In this document: positions 12,601 through 26,800 of the stretch, in pieces
How positions within the stretch are numbered: the first letter of the stretch is position 1
Layout of the letters: each line of letters starts with the position of its first letter
Source: Galaxea fascicularis
Taxonomy: Eukaryota; Cnidaria; Anthozoa; Scleractinia; Euphylliidae
DNA: 64,000 nt
NCBI GenBank assembly: GCA_948470475.1
Contig: OX419338.1
Location: forward strand, 14,711,925 to 14,775,924
Reading direction: 5' to 3'
The notes under the pieces: model-generated
The model's database searches: none
Seen by the model: only the letters and a program-made list of their open reading frames with translations
What the model was told of the DNA's origin: nothing
Translations under genes and position numbers: made by a program

Positions 12601-15600
12601 TCCATTTACTGGGGTAAAGTACAGCCATTTCAGATGTGACACGAAACCTCCTTTTTGAGCTATTTTGTGTAAACAAAATCGCTCTATGTCAGCATGAAGC
12701 TCAAGAAATTCTTCCTTGGTCGGGTGGTTCTGCCTTGCATTGTTTCAGCCAGCGACCAATCTAATTCCCTGTTTTAAAGGTGTTTTTGAAAGCATGTGGT
12801 CAGTGATGGTCAGCACTGAGACTAAGTTACACATGCGTGTTGATTACGCTCAAAGGAACATCAGCGTGGAATGTCACGCGTCATCTATCTATTGTTGCGT
12901 GATGTATTTATTACTATCACACCAAGGGGTACCACCGTTATGGTAGTCTTTCCGGAGAAAAGGGTTTGTATATTTAACGCATGCGTGAATGACAACAATA
13001 GGCGTGAGATACTGGAGTCAGATTAGAATGAAGTATGAGTTGTGCTATTTCGATGGATGATGAAGGTAGTAAGGTGGGGACGAAAGTATTTGAAGTTTAC
13101 GGCCAAGGCTTGTTGGTTATAACAACCGTGTGTTTAGTCTCCTTCGCAGACACTCTTTTGGTTCGTCACGCAATCTTTCCTTCCCAATGAACGTCTGCTG
13201 AAACGAACAGCAGATTCGTTTCCCATTGTTAGCAAAGATCAGCCGGAGTCCACGTAAAAATTACTACAGAGCCAATCAGCGCTAAGTTACTGTGTAATGA
13301 AAAGCCTGACGTCTCACGTTTTCGAGGGAAGTGTCTTTACTACTTTGAATTGCGTGTGATGCACAACCTGCGCCTCCTGGAAAGTCCTTCGATGATTTTT
13401 CAGCATCTTTGAATTCGGTCATCCCGATGAAAACGAAAGTAGAACTATGTTAGTGGCACTCGACCACTTCTGAAGAGAATTTTTAAGGGTTAAAAACAAT
13501 GAAATTTAGTTTTTGAGAATTGAAACGTCGAGTTATTCGAACAACCCGTAGTGTAACCGCGAGAGACCTAGCGGGGAAGAAATGCCGTTCTGAGATCAAG
13601 CAGTGTTTTTTAAATCACATATTACTATTTGCCATTGAACTGATTGAATGCTCTGATTATCGGAAATAATGCAGGCGGTGAAAAGCGGCAAAAAATGTTA
13701 AACGAATAATGCTAGTCGTAATTGATTAAGCATCAAGGTAATTTGGTTGAGCGGTTCCTACTCGGGGAGCAAATATTTGGTTTCGAAGTGGACGAGTGCT
13801 TAGTTTTGTAATTTTTCTTGTGTTTTTTTGTTCCTTTGCTAACTTTGTCAAAACTGCAAGAACATTGTTAAAACTGGAAAAATAAACATATGTTTGACGG
13901 ATTTGAAAACTATAAATATCAGTCTAATCAGAAGTGGCTGTTTCCACAAGTGATATTGGCACGGAAGAAAAATGCTATGGAAGGGAATCCTTAATCTGGA
14001 TATTTGTTCCCCTTGAAGTGAAGCCGTTTTTATGTTAAACAATGAAAATGCTGATTTAATTTGTCAAATGGATTACTTTTATCTCTCACGTGTAAACAGG
14101 CTCCAAGACATACAGCCCTGTTTATGAAACGCGATTTCCAACTTTGATCTATCACGTGCATACGTTTGGTAATAGCAAGTTCGTTGGTTAATTCCCACAT
14201 GAATAAGGCAGCGCTGTTGGTTAAATGCGACTCCGAACTTTGATCGGTCACGTGGATCTAACATGACCTTTGATCAATCACAAGATTTGCACGTGGTCAA
14301 TTAAACATGTTTACAACAACATCTAATTGAATTTATTTTCTGTTACAATGATTGGTTACTTTTAACCGTTTTTTATTGGTTAGTTTTCTCAACTTCAATT
14401 TTCTCTTCTTCGTATTGGCGGATTTCGATCCGTTGTTTGTCTGTTGATCGGGTTTTTTAATATTGTACAACTGTTGACGCTCTTAATTCGGAGGAGCTTA
14501 TTTTGGAAGTAATTGGTGGTTTGTTTTCGAGTCGGTAAGTTTAATAGTGCCCTTATTTCGGGATATAACGCGGTGTTACGCTCATCTGCTTACCGTACAC
14601 AGACGTTGTCAGCAAAAGGCCCAACACTAAAATAAGAGCGTTTGTTTAGGTCGGGCTTTTTTTGTTGTCCGAAGTAAAAAGTACAAAGCACTAAAAAAAA
14701 TAAATAATAATACACAAACCGACTAATGCTACTAGCAATACATCTGCAGACATTTGACTGACAAAAGACGGATCGAAACGGACCAACCACTGTTTATAGT
14801 TTCATAGCCAATAACAACGCGTAACAACTGACAGACAACCAATGACATCACCAGAGTATTTATACCATCTACTGACGTTACACAAATCACTTAACTCCAA
14901 TGATGAATTCCGCTCAGATTGTCGAACGTGCTGAGTCAGTGTCACCAGTAACAGTCCTTTTCAGGACTACATTACTGGAAGTCTGCGTTATATAACAAAG
15001 AAAACGGGATTTCATAGCACTAAGGCTATGTCTACACTATACCGGATAGTTTATCATGTCGACATGAAAAATACTACAGCCTAGTATGAACAGAAACGGC
15101 CCGGAACTGAAATTCGCTCCCTTACAGAAATCGCCCCGAAATAAGCGTTTTATGTTTGAACAAAAGCCCTATCCGATATGCGTGGTTTTCGTGCCGGCCC
15201 AAGAGCTATCCGCTATAGTGTAGACATAGCCTAATATTGCAAAAGTACAACAACATTCAGAAACATGAAGAGGATTTGCAAGAGTCAAAATTCCAACTTG
15301 CTTCCAAGCATGTCCAAGGAAAACAATGACAATGGAACTCAAATACCATCTTCAATTTATTTTCCACTTTTTATATGGATTACGTTCGGTGGATTTCCCC
15401 CGATTTATAATATTAGACTGTCGAAGCTCCCTGTTTCCTTGTCCGCCTCAACGTATTTTCATGGAGAAAAAGTGTGTAGCAAGAGATTAGCAGAGTGCTG
15501 AGATTGATACCTCTGTTTACATTCTAGGCGCAATGCATGAAGTTGCTTGTTGCTATGATTCATATTAACAAAAGAGGTAAGTTAATCGTAAATGACTTGA

Positions 15601-16619
15601 AAGTATGCTGGTATTATTTTCATTGATTTATTTTCGCATAGCGTTTTTATTTTAAAAAACCTTGTATAACAATGTGTTTCCCATGTGTACCCACTGTACT
15701 TTTCTTTTGGCCTTTGCGTTGTAAAGATCATCTTAAAAAGAAGAGGCCGGAAGGAACTCTTATGACCTTCTTCTCACAAAATGGAGAGATGTGTACAGAA
15801 TATTATGACTGGTTTCCTTTGGATTTCAGTAAATTCATATATGGGTTTGATGGGTGGCCGATCTCAAATATGGACTGATAGCGGCTGCCAGTGGCGCTTT
15901 TTCAGTATCAATCTCACCCCACAGAAGATCTGTAGACTTTCATGAGACCATGTGATATGCGCGGTATATGTAAATATACATTTCATTCCATCAAATACCA
16001 TCTATTCTTAACGGGAACTTCCACTATTACAGCAAATTCAGGGTTGTCGCTAAGCGCCTGCTGCCGGCGAAATTCGCCGGCTGACAAAGAGGTGATCGCC
16101 GGCTGATTTTGACCGGTGAAAACACGGTAACCCAACTCCATGTCGGCTTTAGCCACCTCAACTCCTAAACCGGTTGAGTAATTTCTTAGCTGCAACCCTG
16201 CAAATTGACCCTGAATTGTTGGAAATTATTACAGTCGGCATTCCCCAATTTGAAAACGTGAAAAAATCTTTTTAAGTGTACAAAAAATTAAGTACCATGA
16301 ACGCCTATTTCAAATGTTGGAAAGATTTCCGCACCGCCCCATACATTAATTATACATGTATCACTGTCATACTAATCCTGTTCCAGAAACGAATAGAGTT
16401 TGAATGACAAAGTGAATGCATAATTAATGTATGGGGCTGTGCGGAAATCTTGCCTAAATAGGCCATTTCCGAGTTCATGTCTGCCTCCTCTTCAAAGCGA
16501 GTCTAAGTGCGAAGTTTTTGTGATGGTAATTAGTTCTACTTTGTATAGGAAATCACATGATTCCGAGTGCAATTTGGAATAAATAAGCCCGTAGGGCGAG
16601 TGCAATTTGTGGTCTTTGA

Positions 16620-16667
<48 letters not shown>

Positions 16668-17790
16668 GTGATTACTTATTAATGATACACTTGAAAAAAT
16701 AGACAACTTATAAAGCTCCAAGCCCATACATTGACTACTGAGGTACGCAGAAGGCATTGCCCTCGATCTTCCGAAACTTGGAGAAGCTTCGAAAATATCC
16801 AGAGATCACCGGAAGTGTTCAGTAATCTTCGGAAATCTTCGATAGTGCTCGGGTAATCTTCGGAAATATTCGGTAGTGTTCGGGTGATCGTCGGACATCG
16901 TCGGAAGCATTCGGGTGATCTTCGGAAGTGTTCGGTGATCTTGGGAAATCTTCGTGTGGTCTTCGGAAATCTTCGGAAGGTTTCGCACGATATTCGGCGG
17001 TCTTCGAAATACATCGGTTGGTCTTCGGAAGTCTTCGAGTCTTCGTTTTAACTTCGGAAATCTTCGTTGTAATTTGCACTGGTGTTACACTTGAACTGCA
17101 CTGCTCTCAGCCAATCACAATCGAGTAATTTTTTCAAGTGTATTATTAACATATGAATGAAAACTAATTTTCATAACAAAAACTTCGCACTTAGACTCGC
17201 TTTGAAGAGGAGGCAGACATGAACTCGGAAATGGCCTATTCTAATTTCGCGGGCGCCGCCATCTTGGATTTTATGATGTAAATTGGCCGCAGCTATGGTT
17301 TAACACTAAAGATTTTCTGCTTAATAATACACTTGAAAAAATTACTAGATTGTGATTGGCTGAGAGCAGTGCAGTTCAAGTGTAACACCAGTGCATAAGT
17401 GTAACACGAGTGCAAATTACAACGAAGATTTCCGAAGTTAAAACGAAGACTCGAAGACTTCTTAAGACCAACCGATGTATTTCGAAGACCGCCGAATATC
17501 GTGCGAAACCTTCCGAAGATTTCCGAAGATCGCCGAACACTTCCGAAGATCACCCGAATGCTTCCGACGATGTCCAACTATCACCCGAACACTTCCGAAG
17601 GTTACCCGAACATTACCGAAGATTTCCGAAGATTACCCGAACACTTCCGGTGATCTCCGGATATTTTCGAAGCTTCTCCAAGTTTCGGAAGATCGAGAGC
17701 AATGCCTTCTGCGTACCTCAGTAGTCAATGTATGGGCTTGAAGCTTTATAAGTAGTCTATTTTTCAAGTGTATTATTAATAAGTAATCAC

Positions 17791-17826
<36 letters not shown>

Positions 17827-20800
17827 TTGTAAATTTTTTCAAGGACCACAAATTGCACTCGCCCTACGGGCTCGTGCAATTTTGTTGGTCTTTGAAAAAA
17901 TTTACTCGTACTTATTTATTCCAAATTGCACTCGGAATCATGTGATCACCTATACTTATTTACTTCCTGATAGCAGCTGCGACCACCTTACATCATTAAT
18001 TCACCTGGGAATATTAAAATTTGAAAAAAGCGTTAACGATACCGAATGTTTTCAACTAAATTTTGGAATCTAGTAATTAAGGCCAATTTGTTGTAAAAGT
18101 TGATTTTGCCGTTAAGTTACTAAAAGCACACGTATTCTAGTTTTCTCTGCTTTCATGTTGCATTCACCGTGTAAAACGTTCTCGACTGTACATGTTATAT
18201 CTCATCGTGGGTAAAATATTTTGCTTGGTCTTTTATAGATGATGGTTTGGAGAAAAACTTCAGCGAACTGTTGAGCAAAGCTTCTTTGTGGGACACGTAA
18301 GGGCAGAGTATTGATTGATTCATCACGTGGTCACAGTTCACTGTTTCCTGCAGTTTGTTGTGAGATGTTTAATTTATTCTTTGCAGGTTTCAGTTTAGAA
18401 TCTGTTACCAGCTTTTAAGAAGACTGTGTCACGAGCGTTCTGCCGATGAAGAGGCGACTGATTTTAAAAGCGCATTCTGTTTTGCCTGTATGGAGTACCT
18501 CTCCATGATGTTGGAAAGAAAAGGTGAAAGCTCTTCTTTGTTTCGTTTTTTTTTAATCATCCAGCGAGGATCAACCTTCATTTAATTTCATTTCCGCAGT
18601 TCATATAAGATTTATTTCATATACATCATTCTCACTCGTCTCTCTCACGGGAACATATGAACCCACAATTGACCAGCCTCCAACGTCAGTGGCTTCTACC
18701 TCAGTTAGTTAGAGCATCGCACCGGTATCTCAAGGTCACGGGTTCAAACCCCGTTGATAAATTGCGTTCGCAACTGCGAGGATGAGTCTTCTTTTCATTT
18801 CTTTTCATCATCCTATGTCGAAAATCTTCTAGGTTCCACTATTGAAAAACGTACAGTGCTGCAGTGTTCGTTCGTTTCAAAATGTTTGAGCAGCTTTCAC
18901 ATTACTCAGTAAAGGTTACGATTTGAGTTGAAAAATGTATATGGGAGGTGCTACATCTAACGTTGGGAAAAGGAAAGATAGGTCCTGGAAAGTTATTGAA
19001 TTATAAAACTCTTTAGCATGTGCGTTTTGTTTTCCCAATGTAGGTCACGTGAAGTTACCTGGAGAGCTGTTTCTTTGAAATTTTGTCATAATCCCTTTGG
19101 GAACATCACATGGCCTACCCTTGGAAAACGAAGCATACAAGCTATTTAGCGGTCTATTTTTGACCTGAAAAAGTATGCGAACCCTGGCTTCAGGAGACTT
19201 GAATAAATCTTATCTTCCATTACCATTATTTCTAAACTCAGTAGAACAAGCGCAAATCTTTTCAAAGTAAGCTTTCCGAGTCAGGTCATGGTAACTTGCT
19301 CTTCCTATCCACATGAGTTTGTTTTGAAGGCGACGCAAGGATGAAGTTCTTCTTGTCGTCCAGTTTCTGTAACAAGTTTTAACTGTTTGTTAATATGTAA
19401 ATTATTTCTAGGCGACAAGCAGGATGACCACGATGTGTTTGAGGACAATTTGGCTCACCTGGAATTGATATGCAAGGTGTGTAGCTGGTTTGTATGCGTG
19501 TGGTCATGGTCTGGTATGAATTATTAATGATAGAATTTAGGTCATCATAGCTTATCTTATTTGTATAATTTGAAATTACATCGTATTATAACCCAAAACC
19601 TAAGCAATTAGTCAGACCAATCAAAAGAAAGGCAGACAGCTCAGTAAACCAATCAAAATTTGAAGTAAATGCATGCAACCGGCGCCAAACGCGGGAAAAT
19701 GCGCGCGTGCGACTGGCGATTGGTTTTGGTTTTGCTTTGCATTGGCTAGGAAAGTGGTGCGAGATTGTTAGCCAATCACAGAGCGAAGTTAAGCTCTATA
19801 TTTTCTGTATGTGTTAATTTTCAGGAATCCACTCCACTGACTGTCTGCAATGACGGTTGTGTTTCGACTTGGAACATCTTCGTAACCAACTCCCTAAGGT
19901 AATCGAGCGGATTTCAAATAGCTGCCGGTAGACCAACACCAAATTAAGGTAATAACTATGGCCACATACCACAGACGTAAACAGTGCAACAAATCAATCA
20001 ATTCGAAGCAACTTCATTTTATCGGCGTCAAGCCCCAGCACGGGAAAAAGCATGCGAGCAAGTCAAGATCAGTTTTGGTCCGGCTTGCTTCTCACTGGTT
20101 GTGAAAGTCACGGGAGCGTCGCGAACAAATCAGGGAGTGTTGCTAAGCTAAACTATTTCAAACAAAGACCAAGCGTCAATTATTTTCGGCTGACAGCTGG
20201 AAACCATGTTATACATGTATTACTAATCACTGTCTTTCACGTACTGATCAGTGTATTACACCAATCATTTTGTATCGGGAGCGGAATTAACTGAAAACTA
20301 GGTGATGACAATAGGCCATATTCGTATTCTCGGTATTGAACTGGATCTAGCATGAAGTCGAGTGTGACGTGAATCTTTCCCTTGCGCGACAAGATTGAAC
20401 AAAAGACTATACAAAACCCTTCCCGCAAACCCGCAACACACCAACAGACTAAGTAATGCTACAAATTTAATAAAGTTAAAATACATAGAAGATTATTAAA
20501 CACAGAACTAACAACTCCTAACTTATAATTTAAATATAAAACTAAGCTAACTTAAAAGATAACACTAAATTAATTAATTACTTAACTCTTATATTTACAA
20601 TTGGACAGTTTAGTTCAGTTCTTTGATAGTCCAGTAATTCCTTGTCCTTGATACTCTTCCAAAAACAAACAAACCGAAAACAACCTACGACCATCAACCT
20701 TCTCACAATCTTTCTTCACCTTTGGCGCCCTCCTTCTTTACCTTGCTCTAGCTCTTAGCTTTCATCTTTTTTCTTCGTACTCGCTTTTTCCAACACCTTC

Positions 20801-23800
20801 GCGCTCGCCGCCGCCGACAAAGGGGTTTTGTCTGTGGGACACAGCTGGCTCCTACCAATGGCTCTTGGCAGTGATTTCTTGAGCGTCGTGGCCTTCGACC
20901 TTTCAGTTCGCAAACTTTCCTTCTTCCTGCTTCTCTCCCACTTTCTTTCCTTCCAACTGACAACTGACTGACTGACTACCTTCACCACGAAACTTACATT
21001 TTATACAGATGCATACTATTAGCAATTAACACTTAACATACATACGCGGTACCTTACAATCCTATGTTATTTTACACTCTTACGTCCTAAACACGATAAC
21101 TTTACACTCCTATGATAACGCTTTACAAAATTTACAAGATATTAATTACAGACTAAGTTACAATACATCTCTAATTACAAACCACACTACAACGCTGAAT
21201 TAACACTAGATAATTAACGCTAGGACGATATGAAATACTGAAACCGAAAAACTAACAAAAAGCTAAATAAAAACATGACAAAAAAGACAAAAACAATGAC
21301 GAAAAATGTAAATATTAGAAATTCCGTGACATCGAGGCTCTTACGGGGGAATCTTTTCATATGTAAATGTATTCCCCCGCAAGAGCCTCCACTTCATGCT
21401 AGATCCAGTTCAATACCGAGAATACGAATATGGCCTATTGCACATTTCTTTGTGACATGGTTTAGTGCAACCGCCAACAGGCCTGAATTTAGCGGGTTAA
21501 ACGTTAATGTGCACAGAAAGGCATGGAAGTTCAAGTTTCTATCAAATATAAGAAGGTATGTGCCTCGACAGGCTTTGCTTTAAGCCGGTGACACACTAGG
21601 CGATTTTCTACGCCGATCGCGACGATTTTCCACTCCAATTTTGTTCCCAGGCTCCAAGCATCGTTGCTATTCGCCATTTCGAAAAGTCACCTGATAAAAA
21701 ATCGCTCAGCCTGATTGGTTGACTCATCTGGCGATTCTCAGCGATAAGCGTACAAAATCGCAGGAACGGGCACACTAGGCAAATGCCGGCGAATTTAATC
21801 GCCGATATCTGGCATGCCAGATACCGGCGACTTTCTACGCCGATCGCGGCGATCGACGTATAGAATCGCCTAGTTTGTCACCCCCTTTAGTTTCTCTTCG
21901 TGTTGTCATCACAATAGATACAAGTTTGAAAGTGCAAACGTCCTCAGAGCCTTACGGTGCGTAATACAAACGCTGTACGCGGGGGAGACTAGTGACGAGT
22001 GTGTTTCCAGTACCCTGTTGCCTCTGGACACTTTGTATGAGATGGTTCTGAGTCATTCTCAGTTCTTGGAGGTCATCCTATCTGATGAGGAAGCTGGAAA
22101 GAGGGACCTAAAAGGTATCTCATGTGGTAGCATTTCTTCACCGTATACGTAGTGCCTTTCTTTTCTCCGCATCGTTAGCCACTCTCTTACGTCATTGTTT
22201 TGTTTTTTGTTTATCACCGTTGCAAGAGAGAAGTAGCGCCGAGGAACTGTTTTATCTTAAAATAAACTGGGAACGACGCCTGCAGCAAAGAATAACGGTG
22301 AAATCCTCCGTTTTCTCGTCCACACGTGATGAAAAAAATTCAGCGAACAATATTTGAGAAGAAAACTGAATGAGTCCTTCATCTTCCCGTTACCCTGTGG
22401 AATCTGTTTTCGGTTCCCGTTTTCTTCTCCACTCTGCCACCATCCGCCCCAGTCTTTATTAAGGGTGCGTTCTTTCAAAATCGCACAAACTTTGCATAAG
22501 AGTTTTAATCAATAACGTTCTTACAGAAGCCCTAACAGAACTGATGGTTGCAATTGTGGAGAAGAGTCCTGCCTGTTGCCAGTCGTCGCACCTGCCGGTG
22601 CTCTTTGCCGCTTACACTGCATCTTTGTCTACAGCAGGTACGAAACGGCCTGCTCTGGTGTCACATCTTAGCACAGTTAGTAGATTAGTCCCCTCTACTA
22701 TGATCTGAGTCAAAGAATCACTACAATTATGAGCAGTTGTGGGTGCCATACATCAGAGATTAGAACACACCCTGCGGCAGACAGAAGGAGAGCTTTGTCC
22801 AAGCTTTAAGCCAGTAACAGAAAAGTTGTAGACTTAAAAACAATGCTCCCCCTATGAGCTTTCCCTTATTTTTGTTAGAGATAGCAGAGGAAGCGAAACA
22901 CGCGAAAACGCAAAAATAGCCTCTGCTAGAAGACGCGTCGCGCGGGAAGAAATGAAGGTAAGGCGGCTTCTCTTCCTCCACTACAGATTCAAGTGACTAT
23001 GCTTCACTCATGAAATATGGAGTGAATTACCCTGGTATAGAAAAGGCATCTGCGGAACACATCAGGTGTTCTTTGTTTCTTATGCTGTTGTGTGTTTTCA
23101 GATCAGTCCATTCTGTACTTGTTGAACTTGTACGAGAAGAACCACACGTCGTTCAAAAACTACAGGTATCTACCTTAGTAGAGTGAATATTTTACGTTTC
23201 TGTCGTGCTGGTAAATTTAAACCGTGTGTATTTAAGTTCTTAATGACCTGCTTTGTCTTTTATTCAATTGTTTCACAGACCCACCCTTTGGGGCCCAGCT
23301 GCCGCAAGCCATCACCAAATCGCCAAAAGCCTCGGTCCGTCGCTATGGCAACAGCCTAGTGTAACTGAGGTTCTGGAACAATTTGATGCCAGTAGAATGA
23401 ATCAGTCAGCGGTGTCTTTTCCACAGGACAGGCGTTTACAGGTTTGCACAACGTTTCAGCTGTGTAATTCGGTTGTGACCCTTCAACAGTATGATGCTTG
23501 GTTTATTTTGACGTCTGTTTTTTTGTTATAGCATCATGTTTGGAATATTTGGATTAATTTTTATTAATTAATGAGAGATGTTCTTTGTTTGTTTCTAGCC
23601 CCAAGTCCAACCTGAATTTTCTCATGAGAAGCGCCAAGGTGTTTATGACCCGTGCTTTCTTCTTCCACTATTCAGCTGCCTTTTAGCTCCAAGTAAGTAA
23701 TTTCAAATGAGTTAAACTTCACAGAAAGCCATTCTGCTCTAGCCACCAAATTGTTTGAGGCGAATGACAGCGAGAAATCAAACATCAATGATGTTGAGCT

Positions 23801-26800
23801 TCAGTCGCTGAGAGATGATTGCATATGAAAATTTCTAGTGCAACAACGTTTAGTAGCTCCTTTGTTTGTTATCCTGTTTACCAGATTACCAAGTGGATTG
23901 TCGAAAGTTTGTCGAGCAAGGTTGCTTGAGCTTCACAGTGGCTTCGTTGTCATCACGTGATTCACATGTGCGCCAGGCTGGATATCACGTGATTAGTAGG
24001 TTCATGACGCATCTTGACGGAACTCGTTTCAAGGAGAGAAAACAGGTCAATTTTCGCTCTGTATTTGTTAGTTTTACTTTTGCCCCAGTCCGAAGAAAAA
24101 CAGGGTGATGCCTCTTGATTCAGGGTCCTGAAGCGGTTTACGCCAGGACAAGCCCTTCCCCCTACCCTCCCCCGCCTGTGTAATGTCTGTAACAATAAAA
24201 CGACAAGAAGGGAATCCGAGGGCAAATTAGCTACTCCGCTGTCCCGATCCAAGTCTTTAGTTATCGAGGTTCGGTGCTGTGGAATTGTCTTCCTGATGGG
24301 CTGCGGCAAGCGCGAATTCTCCCGTCCTTTAAATCCAGCTGCATTAATTTCTTTTAAAGTATGCAATCATTAAATATTGTGACTTGGGTTTTGTTTTTGT
24401 TAATATTAGTTAATGTTTTCTTGCCTGATGGATGTATCGTCCTTAAATAAAGTTATTTAATTGAAAGAAGTATGGATAGGGTGGTAGCGTACTGCACTTT
24501 TGCACTTAAACTTATTTCGTGCTTAACTAAAACGCTTATATTCTCTCGGACAAAATACTGAAAAAATCTTAGAATTGCCGGCTTTCATTCTTTGTTGCGA
24601 ATGTTGACGGTGAGACCTGATAGTTTTTCGGGCGTTTTAGACCAAGCATGTTATTCATTCTTTCAAGCTTCGGGGCCCCGCAGAAACAGAAGAATGCAAC
24701 ATAAATTTTATTGCGACCATATTTAAAACCGTTCCAAAGGTGATTTACGTTTGCAATGCTTGTTTGCAGATTTTTCATTTGTTGAAGTGTTTGAAGAATG
24801 GTATCACAGAAGCAAATGTCCGTATATCCAGCGTAATGGTGTGCTTCATAGCTCGTGTGACTTATATTCTACTTAAACCAGGTTAGTTTGGAGAGAAAAG
24901 TTGTTCCCAATAGTGACTCCTAACTAAGGGAGTGCTCATACCAATCTAAACATGGCAGCAATCTAAAATTCGTTCCGTATGTCTACACATGGTGAATTGC
25001 CCACCGTGAAGAGATTCCAACGCTTTGAATCTCTCAGCGATGACCAGTTTACCTTGGCACAATCTGCACAGTTTACCTTTACCTACGAACAGAACAGAAT
25101 TGGGACTAGAAACCTACAACCGGGAACATAGTTGGTCTCGAGTTTGCGTGTTTTTAAACTTTTCTGATTTTCCCTGTTCTAGTTCAGGGTTCTGATTAAA
25201 TTGGTTGGTTGCAAACATTATTTTTGCCCTCTTGCCACTACCCTGCCAGCAGCGCCTCCTTCGATTTTCTCAAGAAAATCACGACAAGGAAGAAGACTCG
25301 AACGGCTTCGACATTCTTTTATTTGCCTCACATTCAAGGAAATGTCGAGCCGCGGTATGTTGTTTAGAATCGATCGACAAACATGGAGGCTTCTAAGGCG
25401 GCGGCTCTGAATTTGGAGCATGCTCAATAGGAATAGGCCATTTCCGAGTTCATGTCTGCCTCCTCTTCAAAGCGAGTCTAAGTGCGAAGTTTTTGTGATG
25501 GTAATTAGTTCTACTTTACATATGAATGAAAACTAATTTTCATAACAAAAACTTCGCACTTAGACTCGCTTTGAAGAGGAGGCAGACATGAACTCGGAAA
25601 TGGCCTATTGCCGATACCGTCAGCAGAGTCACCTTCCTCTTCCCGCCGGATTTTTCTGAGAAGATCGAAAGAGACGCTGTTCGCAGGGTATCTTTCCATG
25701 AACATATCAAGCGAATTTTTGGTGATCAGTAAGTTAAATCCAAAGCCAGTTGCCCGTTCCTGCTCAAAACCGTAATGGAAACCCTATTAGAGGCAGTCAA
25801 ATGTTTTGTTTTACCGTTTGATTTTCTTTCCTCAGAACATCCTTTTTACATCATGATGAACAGCTACCTCCTTCAGAGACCTGCCTTGGATCTCAGGGAT
25901 CTGCCGCTGTTTTATTCCATGTTTAACAGTAGCACAATGCAGGTTAAACACATGTTCTGTCTGACTTTCCTTATCGACTTTTTCACAAAATTCGTCATTC
26001 ATGTAATTGAATTTACGGACATTCGCAATAAAACTAAGCTTAATCTAGCGTTCCTTCCTTGTCACGTATTTCGATAAAACTGCTGATTAGATACCTAACA
26101 TTAATGGCTACTGGCACGAAGTGTAATTTACTGTGTTAGGTAAACTCTGTGACTGTTCTTGGTGTTATTCGACTTGACAGCACACGACCGAGCGGTCCTG
26201 GATGCTACAGTTGCTGGTGAATGGAATGAAGGACAGTCCCGATTACTATCTGTACAAACGGCGTCACGCGATCGAGCTAGCACTGAGTTACCATGACTCA
26301 CCAGTCAGCGACCAACACTCACAGGTTTAACGACTAAATGTAGGAACATGTTTTTATTGACTGAGTAAGAAAGCCAGACGGGAGAATATTTTGTTCGAGG
26401 GTCTTGCGCAGTGATCGAACGCCAAATATTTTCTCTTCCTGCCCGATCTGACTCCTTCAATAAAAATTTTATCATATGGCTAGCGCAAAGCTTGGCTTAG
26501 CTGACTCCGAAGATGTAATTGCCAGAAGCAAACTACGCATGTATTTCTAGAGCAGAATTCTTCTTGAGGTCCTTTGTAGCCGGTTTCGTTGTAGTTAAGT
26601 ATGATGGTTGTACTCAAATCGTCTTACTGTGAAAATTCGAGAACCGTGAACACTAGAAACATTTATGGATGTTATTGTGTTTCAAGCAATTAGCCAATCA
26701 CGCGCGAGAAAACTAAACCGCAACAGTAACGTAATAGTTATAGTGGTTCTTGTTGCTCCTGATTGATTGCTGTTTTGGAATCGCCCAGCAAATCGTAATG

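Larger units (their letters stand above)
12588..18238. other. Large URB1 intron (about 5.7 kb) rich in mobile elements
   Basis: No protein gene seen. It contains a Penelope-end-like sequence (about 14781-14990), a miniature element with TAA duplications (15024-15231), a CAGGG...CCCTG element (16039-16200), an inverted-repeat element (16322-16451), an element interrupted by another (16457-17240) and a second copy of the interrupting element (17322-17954). The two ORF clusters near 16.7-17.7 kb are products of its minisatellite. Confidence 0.7.

Noticed and set aside
16679..17079. Three overlapping minus-strand ORFs with Arg-Arg-Phe/Pro-Lys-Ile repeats
   Set aside because: They are translations of the 15-16 bp minisatellite in element B; all three frames are open because the unit lacks stops, and the second copy (17410-17741) does the same on the other strand.
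23962..24366. 134-aa minus-strand ORF
   Set aside because: Antisense to a URB1 exon and to the LINE tail; no independent support.
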